A DNA stretch of 59,127 nucleotides from Chloroflexota bacterium (GCA_002730555.1 PCAM01000014.1:1-59127); one strand, 5' to 3'. Shown: positions 48,999-58,963, numbered from the stretch's first letter. Numbers and translations are program-made. The notes: generated by a model not told the origin, from the letters alone.

Positions 48999-49780
48999 TT
49001 GGGTTCCATCACCACGGGGTTGCTCAGCGCACCGATGCCCTGCACCTCGACCACAACCGTGTCCCCCGGGCTCATGACCCGAGGCCGTCCCGTCGTTCCG
49101 GACCACACGACATCCCCGGGCTGGAGTGTCACGTGCTGGCTGATGTAACTGACCAACACACCGAAGTCGTAATACATGTCGACCGTACTCGCCCTCTGAA
49201 CTTCTTCGCCGTTCAAAGTGACGATCATGTCTCCGCCGGCCCTGGGGTCGAACTCGGTATCGATCCACGGTCCGATGGGCGCAAAGGTGTCGCTACCCTT
49301 GCCGCGCCAGAACGAGCTATCGTTGGCCTGCCAGGTGCGCTCGCTCACGTCGTTGCCGCAGGTGTAGCCGAAGATTCGGCCCCACGCCTCTTCTTCACTG
49401 ACACGCCGCGTCACCTGCCCGATCACCGCCAGACACTCACCCTCGTGCTCGATACCCGTGGTCGAGTCGTACGGGATCACGATGTTGTCGCCGGGATTGA
49501 TGATAGCGTTTATCGCCTTCAGCCAGGGTTCCGGGGTAGGCGCCATCTCGGACTGCCCGGTGATGGCGGTCGCCTCGTGAAGGTGATCCGCAAAGTTCAA
49601 CCCGGGACCAAACATCTGGCGGGGCGTGACCGGAGCGAGGAGGCTCACCTCACTCAATGAGTGTGAGGTCGATGTCGTATCGAACGACCCGAAAACGTCT
49701 CCCCGGATCTCGACAACAGAGTCGCCCTCGACAACCCCGTACCGGGCCAGCCTTCCGACCTCGAACCGTGCAATTCGCAT
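48995..49780 (-). CDS. Fumarylacetoacetate hydrolase-family protein
   Basis: This is a 261-residue enzyme. It has a small N-terminal domain ([19 protein letters not shown]), then the FAH fold with [14 protein letters not shown]. Metal ligands are Glu-x-Glu in [12 protein letters not shown] and Asp in [14 protein letters not shown], and the product-binding stretch is [21 protein letters not shown]. Members hydrolyse C-C bonds of acylpyruvates or hydrate 2-oxoacids. ATG 49780 follows GGAGGGAATCAAT. The stop overlaps the start of the deiodinase-like gene, suggesting a shared aromatic-degradation step. Confidence 0.9.
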   Translation of the reverse strand: MRIARFEVGRLARYGVVEGDSVVEIRGDVFGSFDTTSTSHSLSEVSLLAPVTPRQMFGPGLNFADHLHEATAITGQSEMAPTPEPWLKAINAIINPGDNIVIPYDSTTGIEHEGECLAVIGQVTRRVSEEEAWGRIFGYTCGNDVSERTWQANDSSFWRGKGSDTFAPIGPWIDTEFDPRAGGDMIVTLNGEEVQRASTVDMYYDFGVLVSYISQHVTLQPGDVVWSGTTGRPRVMSPGDTVVVEVQGIGALSNPVVMEPK

Positions 49781-50096
49781 ATTGATTCCCTCCGAATAGC
49801 TATCCAGCCTGCGGCGATGGCCGGTGATAGGGACAGAGTACGGCATGTGTTGGGAGGCGCGAGCCGACGCAACGCCGTGGGGCGGCTGACAACCCACACC
49901 AGCCCTGGTTGATCAGCAAATGAACTAATTGCCTTCGACGCAACTGGTGTTATCTTCTCGACACTCACACCGGTCGATGTTGGTATTCGCCGAAACAGAC
50001 GGTTGCGCCATGGCTTCCCGCCGCCCTGTGATCCGTTAATCCGGTTACGGGGCGATGGGCGCTGGCAGCACGTGTATTCGAGCACAGGAGATGCAT
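49781..50096. other. Divergent intergenic region, no gene seen
   Basis: This 316-bp gap lies between the minus-strand FAH-type gene and the plus-strand LVIVD gene and must hold both promoters. No convincing -35/-10 pair or repeat was found. Confidence 0.45.
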
Positions 50097-51311
50097 ATGA
50101 GTGACGGAACCGCCCAAGCCTGGAACATGCGATTGATCTCCCAGAGTGATCTCGGGGGGTTCGGAAACGGCGGCGAGGGGCTGGCGCTCCAGGCGACTTC
50201 GGACGGACGGCGCATCCTGTACGTGGCCCACGAAAGCGGGCCGAAGGACTTCACGGCGTTGGATGTAACAGACCCGTCCGAGCCGATCATCGTGGCGCAG
50301 ACCGAGGTTCCGAACGACCGCGTCCGATCAAACTCGCTGGACATGGTGGACGACCTGCTGCTAGTTGCATACCAGGGCAAGAAAGTTGGCGATGCTCCGG
50401 TCGGGATGGGCGTCTGGGACGTTAAAGACCCCGAAAACCCGGTGAAGATCTCCCACTTCGATACTTCCGGTCCGCACTCCCGGGGCGCGCACTGCCTCTG
50501 GTTCGCCGACGGCCGGTACGCGTATCTGGCGACCGGGGCAGGCGATTTCCAGCCGCACAACCCCCTGGACGACCAGTTCCTGATGATCGTAGACGTCGGA
50601 GACCCGACCGATCCGACCGAGGTCGGCCGCTGGTGGCTGCCGGGAACGCGCGTCGGTGATACCGAGGACCCGCCGGACCGACACCCGGAGATAGACACCG
50701 GGTTCAGGCTCCACAACGGCAACGTATGGCCGGAGAAGCCCGACCGCGCGTACCTGGGCTACATCGACGGCGGCGCCATCATCCTGGACGTGTCGGACAA
50801 GTCGAAGCCGTCCATGATCAGTCGCGTGGACTATCACCCGCCGTTCCCGGGCTTCACGCACACTGTGATGCCGATATTCAATCGTGACTTACTTATCGTT
50901 AGCGACGAATCAATTGTGGATCACGCCGCGGATCATCCGAAGTACGTGTGGGTGATGGACGGGCGCGACGAGACCAATCCGGTCATCATCAGCACCTTCC
51001 CGCTGCCGGATCCGGATGAGTTCAAGGACGCCGACGGCAGGTTTGGTGCCCACAACCTGAACGAGAACAAGCCCGGGCCACTTTCCATGCAGTCAGACAC
51101 ACTCATCGTGGGGTCGTACTTCAACGGCGGCGTCCGGGTGCACGACATCAGCAATCCGTTCCGACCGATAGAGGTCGCGTACTACATCCCGGCCTACCCG
51201 GAGGGCATGAACGGAGTCAACATAAACGACGTGTACTGGGACGAGAACGGTCTCATATACGCGATCGACCGCTTCAAGGGCGGCATGTACATACTGGAGC
51301 TGACGTTGTAA
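50097..51311 (+). CDS. LVIVD-repeat beta-propeller protein
   Basis: This is a 404-residue protein without a visible signal peptide. Repeated units have the pattern LDVTDPSEPIIVAQTEVP, WDVKDPENPVKISHFDTSG, VDVGDPTDPTEVGRWWLPG, LDVSDKSKPSMISRVDY and HDISNPFRPIEVAYYIP, each a strand followed by D-x-S/T-D/N-P-x-x-P. This is the LVIVD repeat expected to form a beta-propeller. Conserved His residues (HTVMPIF, AHNLNENKPG) could bind metal. The function is not known. ATG 50097 follows CAGGAG. Confidence 0.85.
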   Translation: MSDGTAQAWNMRLISQSDLGGFGNGGEGLALQATSDGRRILYVAHESGPKDFTALDVTDPSEPIIVAQTEVPNDRVRSNSLDMVDDLLLVAYQGKKVGDAPVGMGVWDVKDPENPVKISHFDTSGPHSRGAHCLWFADGRYAYLATGAGDFQPHNPLDDQFLMIVDVGDPTDPTEVGRWWLPGTRVGDTEDPPDRHPEIDTGFRLHNGNVWPEKPDRAYLGYIDGGAIILDVSDKSKPSMISRVDYHPPFPGFTHTVMPIFNRDLLIVSDESIVDHAADHPKYVWVMDGRDETNPVIISTFPLPDPDEFKDADGRFGAHNLNENKPGPLSMQSDTLIVGSYFNGGVRVHDISNPFRPIEVAYYIPAYPEGMNGVNINDVYWDENGLIYAIDRFKGGMYILELTL

Positions 51312-51463
51312 TCAGCGGTTGGGGGTGATGAACCCGGACCTACGGCGTCGCCCAGACAACCCACGCCTCAGGTTATTGAAGTGTCCTCAGCCGGCCAGAC
51401 ACTGTACGTAGCAATGCGCCCGGGCAAGGGCCGGGCCTACGGTGGTTATTACAGCCACGGCGC

Positions 51464-51495
51464 GAAGAGGGGCCGGATTTCTCCGGCCCCTCTTC
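51464..51495. terminator. Terminator-like hairpin between convergent genes
   Basis: GAAGAGGGGCCGG and CCGGCCCCTCTTC form a 13-bp perfect stem. It lies between the plus-strand LVIVD gene and the minus-strand betaine-transporter operon and may serve both. No long T-run is present. Confidence 0.65.
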
Positions 51496-51520
51496 TTGAA
51501 GACAACTCTAGGCCCGCCCT

Positions 51521-52576
51521 TTATAGCGCGGCCAGTGCTTCCTTGACTGCCTTTACGGCATCGTCATCCATCCACTGCGTCCATGAGTCCTCGAAGTTCT
51601 CGAGGTAGTACTTGGCCGTGGCGATTTTGTCTGCCGAGACATCGACGTCGTTTTCAAGGGCCCAGGCAGCGGTCTTGCTGATGGGGGATATGCCGACCAT
51701 CATCTTCTCAAGCATGGCGACAACATCCGGAGCCGTTTCTCTCAGGCCGGTGTTGATGCCCTTGTCAATCGGGAGGGATTCGTACGCACATGCTTCCGCA
51801 GGTGTGTAGCTTGCGTCGTCCCTGCCGATGATGACCTCATCCCAGCACGCTGCGGTGTAGGCAGGTTCTTCGACAATTGTCCAGTCGTAAGAACCGTACA
51901 GTGAGGTCGGCGCCCAGTAGTACCCGAAGGTGTGCTGTTTAGCGATCTGCGGGCCTTGAAGTCCTGCGTCCATCGCACCGGTGCTACCGAGCGTGATGAT
52001 GTTGTAGAACTCGTCCAGGCCATATGCCTGGAACTTGGCGCGGTTGATCTCGGCGCACTGCCAACCACTGACGCAGTTGATGAACGCTCCCTTGGACGGA
52101 TCCTCCGGGTCTGCCAGAGCGGCGACGACTTCCGGCTTCTTCATGTCCTCGATCGTCACTATGCCGAACTCTTCGGCTGTGTACGTCGGAACGATGAAGA
52201 ACTGTGGTCCACCTTCATAGGTCATGCCGAGATTTTCGATAGTGCCGTTCGCAATTTCTTCGTCGTGCCAGTCGATGATGTTCTGCTGCCACAACTCCAT
52301 GTTGATGTCGATATCGCCGTTCGCAAGCGACGTCTGCATGATGGGCGTGGTCATCTGGATCGCCTCAACCGGGTTGCCGTAGGCCGCCTCGATGACGAAC
52401 TCGGCGACGGCGTTGTTGATCCACAGTGACTCAAATTGAGTGTCGCTGAGGTTGATCGTCGCTTTCACTTCTGGTTCATCGCTGCCGCACGCGGCACCGA
52501 TGACAGCGATAGCCGCGAGAGCGGTCAACATCATCCAGAGCTTCCATTTTCGTTTATATGTATCTGTCAATTCCAA
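51521..52576 (-). CDS. proX: Glycine betaine/proline-type ABC substrate-binding lipoprotein
   Basis: This 351-residue protein has a lipobox ending Ile-Gly-Ala-Ala-Cys30. The OpuAC/ProX-type domain contains DTQFESLWINNAVAEFVIEA, DIDINMELWQQNIIDWHDE and several Trp/Tyr residues suited to bind a quaternary amine. It should capture glycine betaine, choline or a relative outside the membrane. The start is TTG 52576 (GGAT upstream); TTG 52570 is possible. It is the last gene of the operon with permease and ATPase. Confidence 0.9.
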   Translation of the reverse strand: MELTDTYKRKWKLWMMLTALAAIAVIGAACGSDEPEVKATINLSDTQFESLWINNAVAEFVIEAAYGNPVEAIQMTTPIMQTSLANGDIDINMELWQQNIIDWHDEEIANGTIENLGMTYEGGPQFFIVPTYTAEEFGIVTIEDMKKPEVVAALADPEDPSKGAFINCVSGWQCAEINRAKFQAYGLDEFYNIITLGSTGAMDAGLQGPQIAKQHTFGYYWAPTSLYGSYDWTIVEEPAYTAACWDEVIIGRDDASYTPAEACAYESLPIDKGINTGLRETAPDVVAMLEKMMVGISPISKTAAWALENDVDVSADKIATAKYYLENFEDSWTQWMDDDAVKAVKEALAAL

Positions 52577-52710
52577 CTTGATCCTCGCTTGGGTGGGTAA
52601 TTCTCGTCGTAATAGTACCGCTCACGCCAAACCGGTGATACGGCACATGTCTGTCCCCGGGACACTCTCCTTTTTTGTCAGCCGTCCAGAGCCCGATCGC
52701 TGCGCACGGA

Positions 52711-53880
52711 TTACCTGGCGTCTTCGCCTTCTCCGGCGCCGTCTCGCGCCATCGGGTCCTTCACCAGACCCTGGCTGATCCTGTCGATCACCACGGCCAT
52801 AATCACGATTCCTATGCCTCCCAGGAGGCCACGCCCAAACTCCAGCCGATTGATGCCATTCAGCACCTCGATTCCAAGACCCCTCGCTCCGATCATCGAT
52901 GCAATCACCACCATCGCGAGTGCCATCATGACCGTCTGGTTGAGTCCCGCCATGATAGTCGGCATCGCCAGGGGAACCTGGACCTTCAAAAGAAGTTGCA
53001 TGCGAGTCGCGCCGAATGAGCGTGCGGCTTCCAGTAAGTCTGGATCCACCTGGCGTATCCCAAGATCCGTCAACCGGATCATGGGCGGTACTGCGTATAT
53101 GACCGTGGCGATGACGGCCGGCACCTTGCCGATGCCCAGGAGCATAACCACCGGCACCAGGTAAACGAAGCTTGGCATCGTCTGCGCCGTATCCAGTACG
53201 GGCCTCAGAAAGGACTGGAACCGGTTGCTCTGCGCCGAAAGGATGCCGAGCGGAATTCCAAGCGCGGCGGAGATGAAGGTCGCTATCACGACGATTGCAA
53301 ATGTCGAGAGGGCCGGTTCCATCAAGTTCAGGACCGTGAGGACAAGGAGCAGGCTGGCCGTAACTATTGCAAGCCTCCTGCCGACAATTTTGTACGCAAT
53401 GGCGGTGGTAACGCCTATCACCAGCCACCACGGAAGCGCGAGCAGCCACTTTTCAAGCGGGAGCAGCGCACGTCTCAAAAGTTCATCGCTGCCGGTTTTC
53501 AGTGCCGGCCTCCAGTTGGAGACCATCCACTCAACACGATCGTCGAGCCAGTTCCCAATATCCTTACCTATCAACCAGCTTTCGGGCACGCTGCTGGCAT
53601 CGCCCATTGAGGCAAAGGTCCCGACTATCAGAACGATACCGAGAGCGCGCATCCAGGGAGCCGCGGGAACGGCAATCCAGATAGCCATAAACCCAACAAA
53701 ATTCGGCCAATGCGGGATCGGCAGTGTGTACCAGACCACGGCAGCGGCGATGAGTAACGCCCATCCCCACGAGGGGAGACGCAGGCGCAGTGTCGCGTAG
53801 TAGATCGCCCTCGATAGCAGGCTGTTGTCCGAACGATTACCGGCCCTGATTCCGCCCGGGATGATGCCTTTTAAGGCCAT
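52711..53880 (-). CDS. proW: Glycine betaine/proline-type ABC permease
   Basis: This is a 389-residue membrane protein. Long N-terminal hydrophobic and cytoplasmic parts precede the transporter core, which has LGIPLGILSAQSNRFQSFLRP, DTAQTMPSFVYLVPVVML and the EAA loop LLEAARSFGATRMQLLLKV. These are typical of ProW/OpuAB. It begins 2 bp after the ATPase gene, and the binding protein follows. Confidence 0.92.
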   Translation of the reverse strand: MALKGIIPGGIRAGNRSDNSLLSRAIYYATLRLRLPSWGWALLIAAAVVWYTLPIPHWPNFVGFMAIWIAVPAAPWMRALGIVLIVGTFASMGDASSVPESWLIGKDIGNWLDDRVEWMVSNWRPALKTGSDELLRRALLPLEKWLLALPWWLVIGVTTAIAYKIVGRRLAIVTASLLLVLTVLNLMEPALSTFAIVVIATFISAALGIPLGILSAQSNRFQSFLRPVLDTAQTMPSFVYLVPVVMLLGIGKVPAVIATVIYAVPPMIRLTDLGIRQVDPDLLEAARSFGATRMQLLLKVQVPLAMPTIMAGLNQTVMMALAMVVIASMIGARGLGIEVLNGINRLEFGRGLLGGIGIVIMAVVIDRISQGLVKDPMARDGAGEGEDAR

Positions 53881-53882
53881 CG

Positions 53883-55178
53883 TTAACTCTCTGTCCCGTC
53901 GGAGCGTTTTCCGAGGATCTGTTCGATCCCCTCACGGACAATCGGATCCAGTTCGTAAGGGGTCTCGGAGGCGTCCGGATCCCAGGTGGAGGCCAGGGAG
54001 GTGGAATCGATTACGCCAACCAACTCGCCGTTCTCGCCCACAACCGGCAGACAAGACGGGTGGGCCAGTACTGATGGAAGCACGTCGTTATATGTATCGC
54101 CGACGTTGAACGTGGTGGGCGACGCGACGTACTCCTCCACGGAAGCGGCGCCTGCTTCCAGAGCCTTGATGGCGATATCCACGGTGACCACGCCCTTGAA
54201 CCGCTGTGCATCATCGGTGATCTGCACGTTGGAACAGCAGTTGTTTGCCAGCGCAACCTGTAGAACTTCTTCGGGCGAGTTCCCGGGCCTTGCGGTGCCG
54301 CCGTAAGACACGGCCATGTCCCCGGCGGTGAGAACGGTCTGCGATTGGACGCCCTCGGTGAAGCTGGCGACGTACTCATTGGCCGGGTTCAATACGATCT
54401 GGTCCGGCGTATCAAGCTGGACAACTTCGCCGCCGTTCATGATGGCGATACGGTCGCCAAGCTTCAGGGCCTCGTCCAGGTCGTGCGTGATGAACACGAT
54501 GGTGGTGGGGTTTTGCTCTGAGCGCAGACTCTCTTTGAGACCGAGCAGCTCATCTTGCATCTCGCGCCGAATGAGCGGGTCCAGGCCGCTAAACGGTTCG
54601 TCCATCAGCAGGATCTCCGGCTCCAGGGTGAGGGCCCGCGCGAGGCCGACACGCTGCATCATGCCGCCGCTGAGTTCGACGGGGTAGCTGTCTTCCCAGC
54701 CCTGGAGACCGACAAGATTAAGTTTTTCCTGCGCCCGCTGATTGCGATCCCGGCGTCTAACGCCCTGTATCTCGAGGCCCCACGCCGTGTTTTCCATAAC
54801 GCTGAGGTGCGGAAACAGCGCGTAATGCTGGAACACCATCGCGATGCTGCTGCGACGAAGTTGCGTCAGTTCATTGTCGGATATATCAGAAAGATTTCTA
54901 CCAAGAATATCGATCTCACCTGATGTAGGGTCAATCAAACCATTCAGACAACGAACCAGCGTTGATTTACCGGATCCAGAGAGGCCCATTACGACAAATG
55001 TTTCTCCCCTGTATATTTCAAGGGAAACATCTTTTAGTGCAAGCACAAGTCCGATATTATTCTGAAGATCAGACTTGGAAGTATTTACATATTCATCGCT
55101 CAACGCGAAATCTGGATTATCGCCGTAAACTTTCCAGAGTGAATTAACCGAAACCACTGTTTCAGGAGTTGACGCCAT
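53883..55178 (-). CDS. proV: Glycine betaine/proline-type ABC ATPase with CBS domains
   Basis: This is a 431-residue ATPase. Walker A is GLSGSGKST (65-73), with Q-loop VFQHYALFPH, signature ELSGGMMQRVGLARAL, Walker B ILLMDEPFSGLDP and H-loop FITHDLDEA. The C-terminal 150 residues form a CBS pair (VDIAIKALEAG; VLPSVLAHPSCLPVVGENGE), which in OpuA senses ionic strength or cyclic-di-AMP. It is the first gene of the minus-strand operon. Confidence 0.94.
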   Translation of the reverse strand: MASTPETVVSVNSLWKVYGDNPDFALSDEYVNTSKSDLQNNIGLVLALKDVSLEIYRGETFVVMGLSGSGKSTLVRCLNGLIDPTSGEIDILGRNLSDISDNELTQLRRSSIAMVFQHYALFPHLSVMENTAWGLEIQGVRRRDRNQRAQEKLNLVGLQGWEDSYPVELSGGMMQRVGLARALTLEPEILLMDEPFSGLDPLIRREMQDELLGLKESLRSEQNPTTIVFITHDLDEALKLGDRIAIMNGGEVVQLDTPDQIVLNPANEYVASFTEGVQSQTVLTAGDMAVSYGGTARPGNSPEEVLQVALANNCCSNVQITDDAQRFKGVVTVDIAIKALEAGAASVEEYVASPTTFNVGDTYNDVLPSVLAHPSCLPVVGENGELVGVIDSTSLASTWDPDASETPYELDPIVREGIEQILGKRSDGTES

Positions 55179-55182
55179 CGGG

Positions 55183-55530
55183 CTACAGTTCCCCTCTGTG
55201 GTCAGCGGCGTGGGTCGCCGGAGTAGGTTGTAGCGCGGACGTTGCCGACGGGGGCTTTCCGTCTTCCTGGAACCACAGGATCATCCCGGTCGCCGATGTC
55301 GAGTGCCCGTTGGCCATCCAGGTCCCTGGATAGTCGGCGCCGGTCACGATGAATCGTGCCGTTGCAAGGGGCTCGGCGTCGATCCCGGTCTGATCTATTG
55401 AAATAAGTCCGCCCCTTACTACGTGTTGCGCTGCGCCGCCTCCGGCGCCGGATCTCTCGTGAGGGGTCCACGCACAGGCGAAGCACTGCTCGGTTGACGA
55501 CGTCTGTCGATTCTGGTCTTCTAGCGGCCG
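55183..55530 (-). pseudogene. Possible gene remnant (C-terminal piece)
   Basis: A minus-strand frame ending at TAG 55183 reads HVVRGGLISIDQTGIDAEPL, then FIVTGADYPGTWMANGHSTS. It has protein-like composition, but it has no start codon at its head and I do not recognise it. The longer overlapping frame (55202-55627) is Arg-rich and looks like a shadow. From 55541 to 55937 nothing else is seen; the DNA is AT-rich around 55740-55800. Confidence 0.25.
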
Positions 55531-55937
55531 GTCCGATAACTAATACCGGTGGCAACGCGGGCGCCAAACGCGTCAATTTATTTAGCTTTATGGAGGCCTG
55601 CGCGGATATCAATCCACTCGAAAGCATCTCCGCGCATCGGGAAACCCAATACTGTGACTAGCGTTGAGCCAGTAAGCTGAGAGCGCCAAATACCCTAGCA
55701 TAGTGAGCTCAATAAGGCAAATAGCGATCGGGCATAAACCGGGTTTATTAGGCAGTAATTCGAAGATATATTTAATTTAATATTCGAAATTTACCGGCGC
55801 GTATATCAGTGACATTCCCATGACTTCAACGGCCTATGCCGCACGTCCACCGCCGCCATGGATGTGGCCGGCGATGGACGTGCCGCGGGTGATCTAAACT
55901 CGGTCCGACGATCCCGCGAGGTGGGCGAGCGCCCGCC

Positions 55938-56300
55938 TCAATTGGCGCAACTGAACGACTGGCCAACGATGTTGGCGAACTCGCTCGCGCCGACCACGCG
56001 GCCAATGATGGCGGCGCTGTCGTTTATCTCCTGCGAATACGGTGTCGAGAGGCACTTCCCGTTACGGGTCTTGAGCCAGATCGGTTGATCGTCAGCACAC
56101 CAGGTCTTCGGGCAGCTCCTCGTCGAAGGTGTAATGCTCCACGCTCAGGGCGATGTAAACCGCGAGCCGGGGTCCGTTTGGCCAGGTGTAGCACGGGTCG
56201 GCCCGTGATCGGCGAGTAGCCGTAGCGTCCGTGACTGTTCCGCAGTGGTTCTTCTTGGGTTGCCCAGTAAAGTGCCAGATCGTACCGGCATGTCGAATCG
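55938..56300 (-). pseudogene. Polysaccharide deacetylase/allantoinase-like (PuuE type) pseudogene
   Basis: The minus strand shows two recognisable ends of one gene. The N-terminal part, split by a frameshift, reads HGRYGYSPITGRPV and then YTWPNGPRLAVYIALSVEH followed by YTFDEELPEDLV. The C-terminal part reads ADDQPIWLKTRNGKCLSTPY and SQEINDSAAIIGRVVGASEF, ending at TGA 55938. Between them a stop and a frame change replace roughly 200 catalytic residues. Intact relatives of about 300 residues are NodB-fold hydrolases, so this copy is dead. Confidence 0.7.
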
Positions 56301-56381
56301 GGAGATCGCTCGATCAGAGTCGCTAATGGTCACACCAGCACCGACACGACAGCCAGTTAATCAAATAAACGCCGCACGCGG

Positions 56382-56843
56382 TTAGATCATCCACTGTTTC
56401 ATGGCTTCCAGCGGCAGGCGGTCCGATTCAATGATCGCTTCGCACTCAATCTCGACCCTGCATTCGATCTTTCCGAGACGGACGACCGGGACAACTGTGC
56501 TGGTCGGCCGCACGTTCTTGAAGTACCTGAATCGCTCAGCGGACGCCGCGTAGTACTCCTCGACATGCTCGGCGACAACGTAGGTCGCTGTACGCGTGAC
56601 ATCGTCGAACGTTGCGCCGACGTGGTTTAGCCCGGTCTTGATGTTCTCACAGATCTGCCGGATTTCGGCTCGCATGTCTCCGATGCCGACCACCTCACCC
56701 GAAGGCAGACGCGACAACTGGCCGGACAGGTAGACGTGGGAGTGCTCGGCGCCACGTACGACGACTATCGGGGTGTACAGAAGTTCGTCGTTCTCGACGC
56801 GCCACCACATGTCGTTCGGGCGGAGATAGTAGCGATCAAGCAA
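56382..56843 (-). CDS. RidA/YjgF-family protein
   Basis: This is a 153-residue RidA-fold protein. Characteristic parts are HVYLSGQLSRLPSGEVVGIG, DMRAEIRQICENIKTGLNHV and TATYVVAEHVEEYYAAS, with the late RPTSTVVPVVRLGKIECRVE carrying an Arg/Glu pair expected in the trimer clefts. Members deaminate reactive enamines or act on related intermediates. It appears intact even though pseudogenes lie on both sides. Confidence 0.9.
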   Translation of the reverse strand: MLDRYYLRPNDMWWRVENDELLYTPIVVVRGAEHSHVYLSGQLSRLPSGEVVGIGDMRAEIRQICENIKTGLNHVGATFDDVTRTATYVVAEHVEEYYAASAERFRYFKNVRPTSTVVPVVRLGKIECRVEIECEAIIESDRLPLEAMKQWMI

Positions 56844-56958
56844 TGGTCGTCCTCCTTACTCTGGTGACGGGAGCGATAGTACCCGATGCGAATCATGAGC
56901 GCGCTCGGCCGGGTTGCATCCACGCGTTTGGACTGATCTACTTGCGGTCCAGTGAGCA

Positions 56959-57600
56959 ATGCGGAGGCCTAGAGTTAGGGAGCGAGATGCCCCAGAGCAA
57001 TCCCTACCGAACGTTGTCCTGATCACGATGGACAGCCTGGGCTCCAGCGACAGCGGACCGTACGGCGCAACGGATATTCAGACTCCGCACCTGGATCGGC
57101 TTGCCGGCGACGGTGTGCTGCTAACGCAGCGCTACTCCAACGATCCGGTCTGCACGCCTTCCTGCGCCGCCCTGAGATGGGCCTTTACCCTGGCAGGATC
57201 GGGCTGGAAAACAACATACGAGAGTACGAGCCTGACAGAGGGCTCCCGCCATCAGCGTCCACAGTGGCCAAATTACTCCCGACAAATGGTTACGCCGCCG
57301 GTTCATTCGGGAAATGGCATCTGGTGTTCGGACCCGAACACTGCCCAGGCGCCCGTGGATTCGATGAGTTCTTCGGATTTCTTCATTTCTCGATCGAATA
57401 TTTTTCTCACCGGTCAATGAACGGTGATCCCGCCCCTTATGAGAATACTGAGCTCGTCGAAGAAAACGGATACATCATCGATCGCGCCGTTTCGTTTCGG
57501 TTATCAAAGAGAATGCCGATCAGTCGTTTTTCGCTTACACCTCCTATAACGCTCCGCTGGCGCCTCACCGGAGCCCGGACAGTGGTGAGGAAGAACGTAT
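56959..57600 (+). pseudogene. Sulfatase pseudogene (two frameshifts, broken active-site motif)
   Basis: Three successive frames spell one sulfatase: PNVVLITMDSLGSSDSGPYG (frame of 56959) to VCTPSCAAL; then GLYPGRIGLENNIREYEPDR to GSFGKWHLVFGPEHCPGARG (frame of 57177); then SFFAYTSYNAPLAPHRSPDS (frame of 57509). The formylglycine motif should read C-x-P-S-R but has Cys instead of Arg. The gene stops homology near 57583, about a third of full length. Confidence 0.85.
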
Positions 57601-57724
57601 GGGAGCGATAGAAGGCTGTCGCCACGTCGACGAGGTGATTGGAAACGCCCCGTTGTCGGTCACGCGGGAGTGGCTGGCGATTCACAACATCGATCTGCTG
57701 GTCCACGGAGACGACTTTGACTGA
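57583..57724 (+). pseudogene. C-terminal fragment of a cytidylyltransferase-like gene
   Basis: In the last sulfatase frame the sequence changes without interruption to EEERMGAIEGCRHVDEVIGN, then APLSVTREWLAIHNIDLLVHGDDFD and TGA 57724. The VDEVI...VHGDD pattern is that of phosphoethanolamine/choline-phosphate cytidylyltransferases. Only about 45 residues remain. From 57725 to 57985 nothing is recognised. Confidence 0.7.
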
Positions 57725-57985
57725 GATTTCTGCTACAAAGATCCAGTGGGAATGGGGATATTCAGGACGGTGAGTTACACGCCGGGGATATCAACGACCA
57801 CTATTTTCGCCCGCCGTAAAACCGTTGAGTTGGAATAAGCGCTGCTCTTTCTGTGGATTACGGATCAAGAAATTCCACTCGCAGTCCTGGTGGTCGCTTC
57901 CGTGATTCCGAAATCAAAGAGAGTTGCGTTCACAAGAATGGAATAACTCCTGACTGAGGAAACGAACTTCAAAGGATTCAAACCA

Positions 57986-58963
57986 GTGTCCACGGTTATT
58001 AGAACGATGCTCCAGACGGACACACCGCCCGCGACTGAGCTTTTTCTAGAACGCTACCGACAGCGGAGATCCAGGAACCCACTTTATCCCCCTACCCTGG
58101 TTTCAGACGATGCCGTGCGACCATTAATCTCTGAGTGGTTATCGACCGGTCACGGTGTGGTGGCAGAACAAAATGGTGGAATGATCGGCTATCTCTTAGG
58201 ACGGGAAACTACGGGTCTGGGCGGGATCAAGATGTCGTTCACCCCGGAATGGGCCCACGCCACAAAGGTCGGTTCTTCGAAGGATCTGACAGGCGATCTT
58301 TACACAAAATGGTGCCGGATCAACGACAGACCGGAGTCGACCCTACACATGACAATGGTGTTCGCCGACGACGTGTCCGCTCACGATTGCTTCGTACAAA
58401 AAGGGTTCGGTCGCCACCTGATCGATGGCGGGCGAGTCGTAAACGGGTTTGAGCCGGGTGCGTCAAAGGTTGAAATCTCCCGACCTGCCGTTGCTGAGTT
58501 AGATCAAGTTAACGACCTTGACTCAAGACTGACCGCGCACCTGGATCAGGCGCCGATATATCGTCCTTCATCTCCTGAGAGTTTCGGACGTTTCAGTGGC
58601 GGACATACTTATGACCGCAGTTGGATCACCGAATCAACAAAAGGTATCTGGGTGACTCGTGAGGGGGATGCGATTACTGGTTTTATGAGCGCGGAATATG
58701 GACCCCAACGGCCCAGGTCCTTGAAGCATCCGCTATTACCGCACATTGAGGGCGCTTTCCTTGCTCCGTCATCTAGAGGAACCGGGGCGGCAAACGCTCT
58801 ACTAGACGGGGTACTGGGATGGGTATCTGAAACGGGCAGTCGGTATTGCACGGTCGACTTCGAGACGTCGAATCCAGAAGGATCATCGTTCTGGTTACGG
58901 AACGACTTTGAACCCCTCGTGTTCACCATGACTCGAAGGTTAGATACGAGATATGCGTCCTAG
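57986..58963 (+). CDS. GNAT-family acetyltransferase, two-domain
   Basis: This 325-residue protein appears to have two GNAT-like halves. The second is clearer, with EGAFLAPSSRGTGAANALLD as the acetyl-CoA loop and TVDFETSNPEGSSFWLRNDF at the end. The first half has MIGYLLGRE and HDCFVQKGFGRHLIDGG. The start is GTG 57986 after AAGG. The acceptor is unknown. It is somewhat AT-richer than the core genes and lies between pseudogenes and an insertion sequence. Confidence 0.8.
   Translation: MSTVIRTMLQTDTPPATELFLERYRQRRSRNPLYPPTLVSDDAVRPLISEWLSTGHGVVAEQNGGMIGYLLGRETTGLGGIKMSFTPEWAHATKVGSSKDLTGDLYTKWCRINDRPESTLHMTMVFADDVSAHDCFVQKGFGRHLIDGGRVVNGFEPGASKVEISRPAVAELDQVNDLDSRLTAHLDQAPIYRPSSPESFGRFSGGHTYDRSWITESTKGIWVTREGDAITGFMSAEYGPQRPRSLKHPLLPHIEGAFLAPSSRGTGAANALLDGVLGWVSETGSRYCTVDFETSNPEGSSFWLRNDFEPLVFTMTRRLDTRYAS

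Noticed and set aside
55202-55627. 141-codon Arg-rich minus-strand frame
   Set aside because: An overlapping frame has better protein-like composition; this one looks like its shadow.
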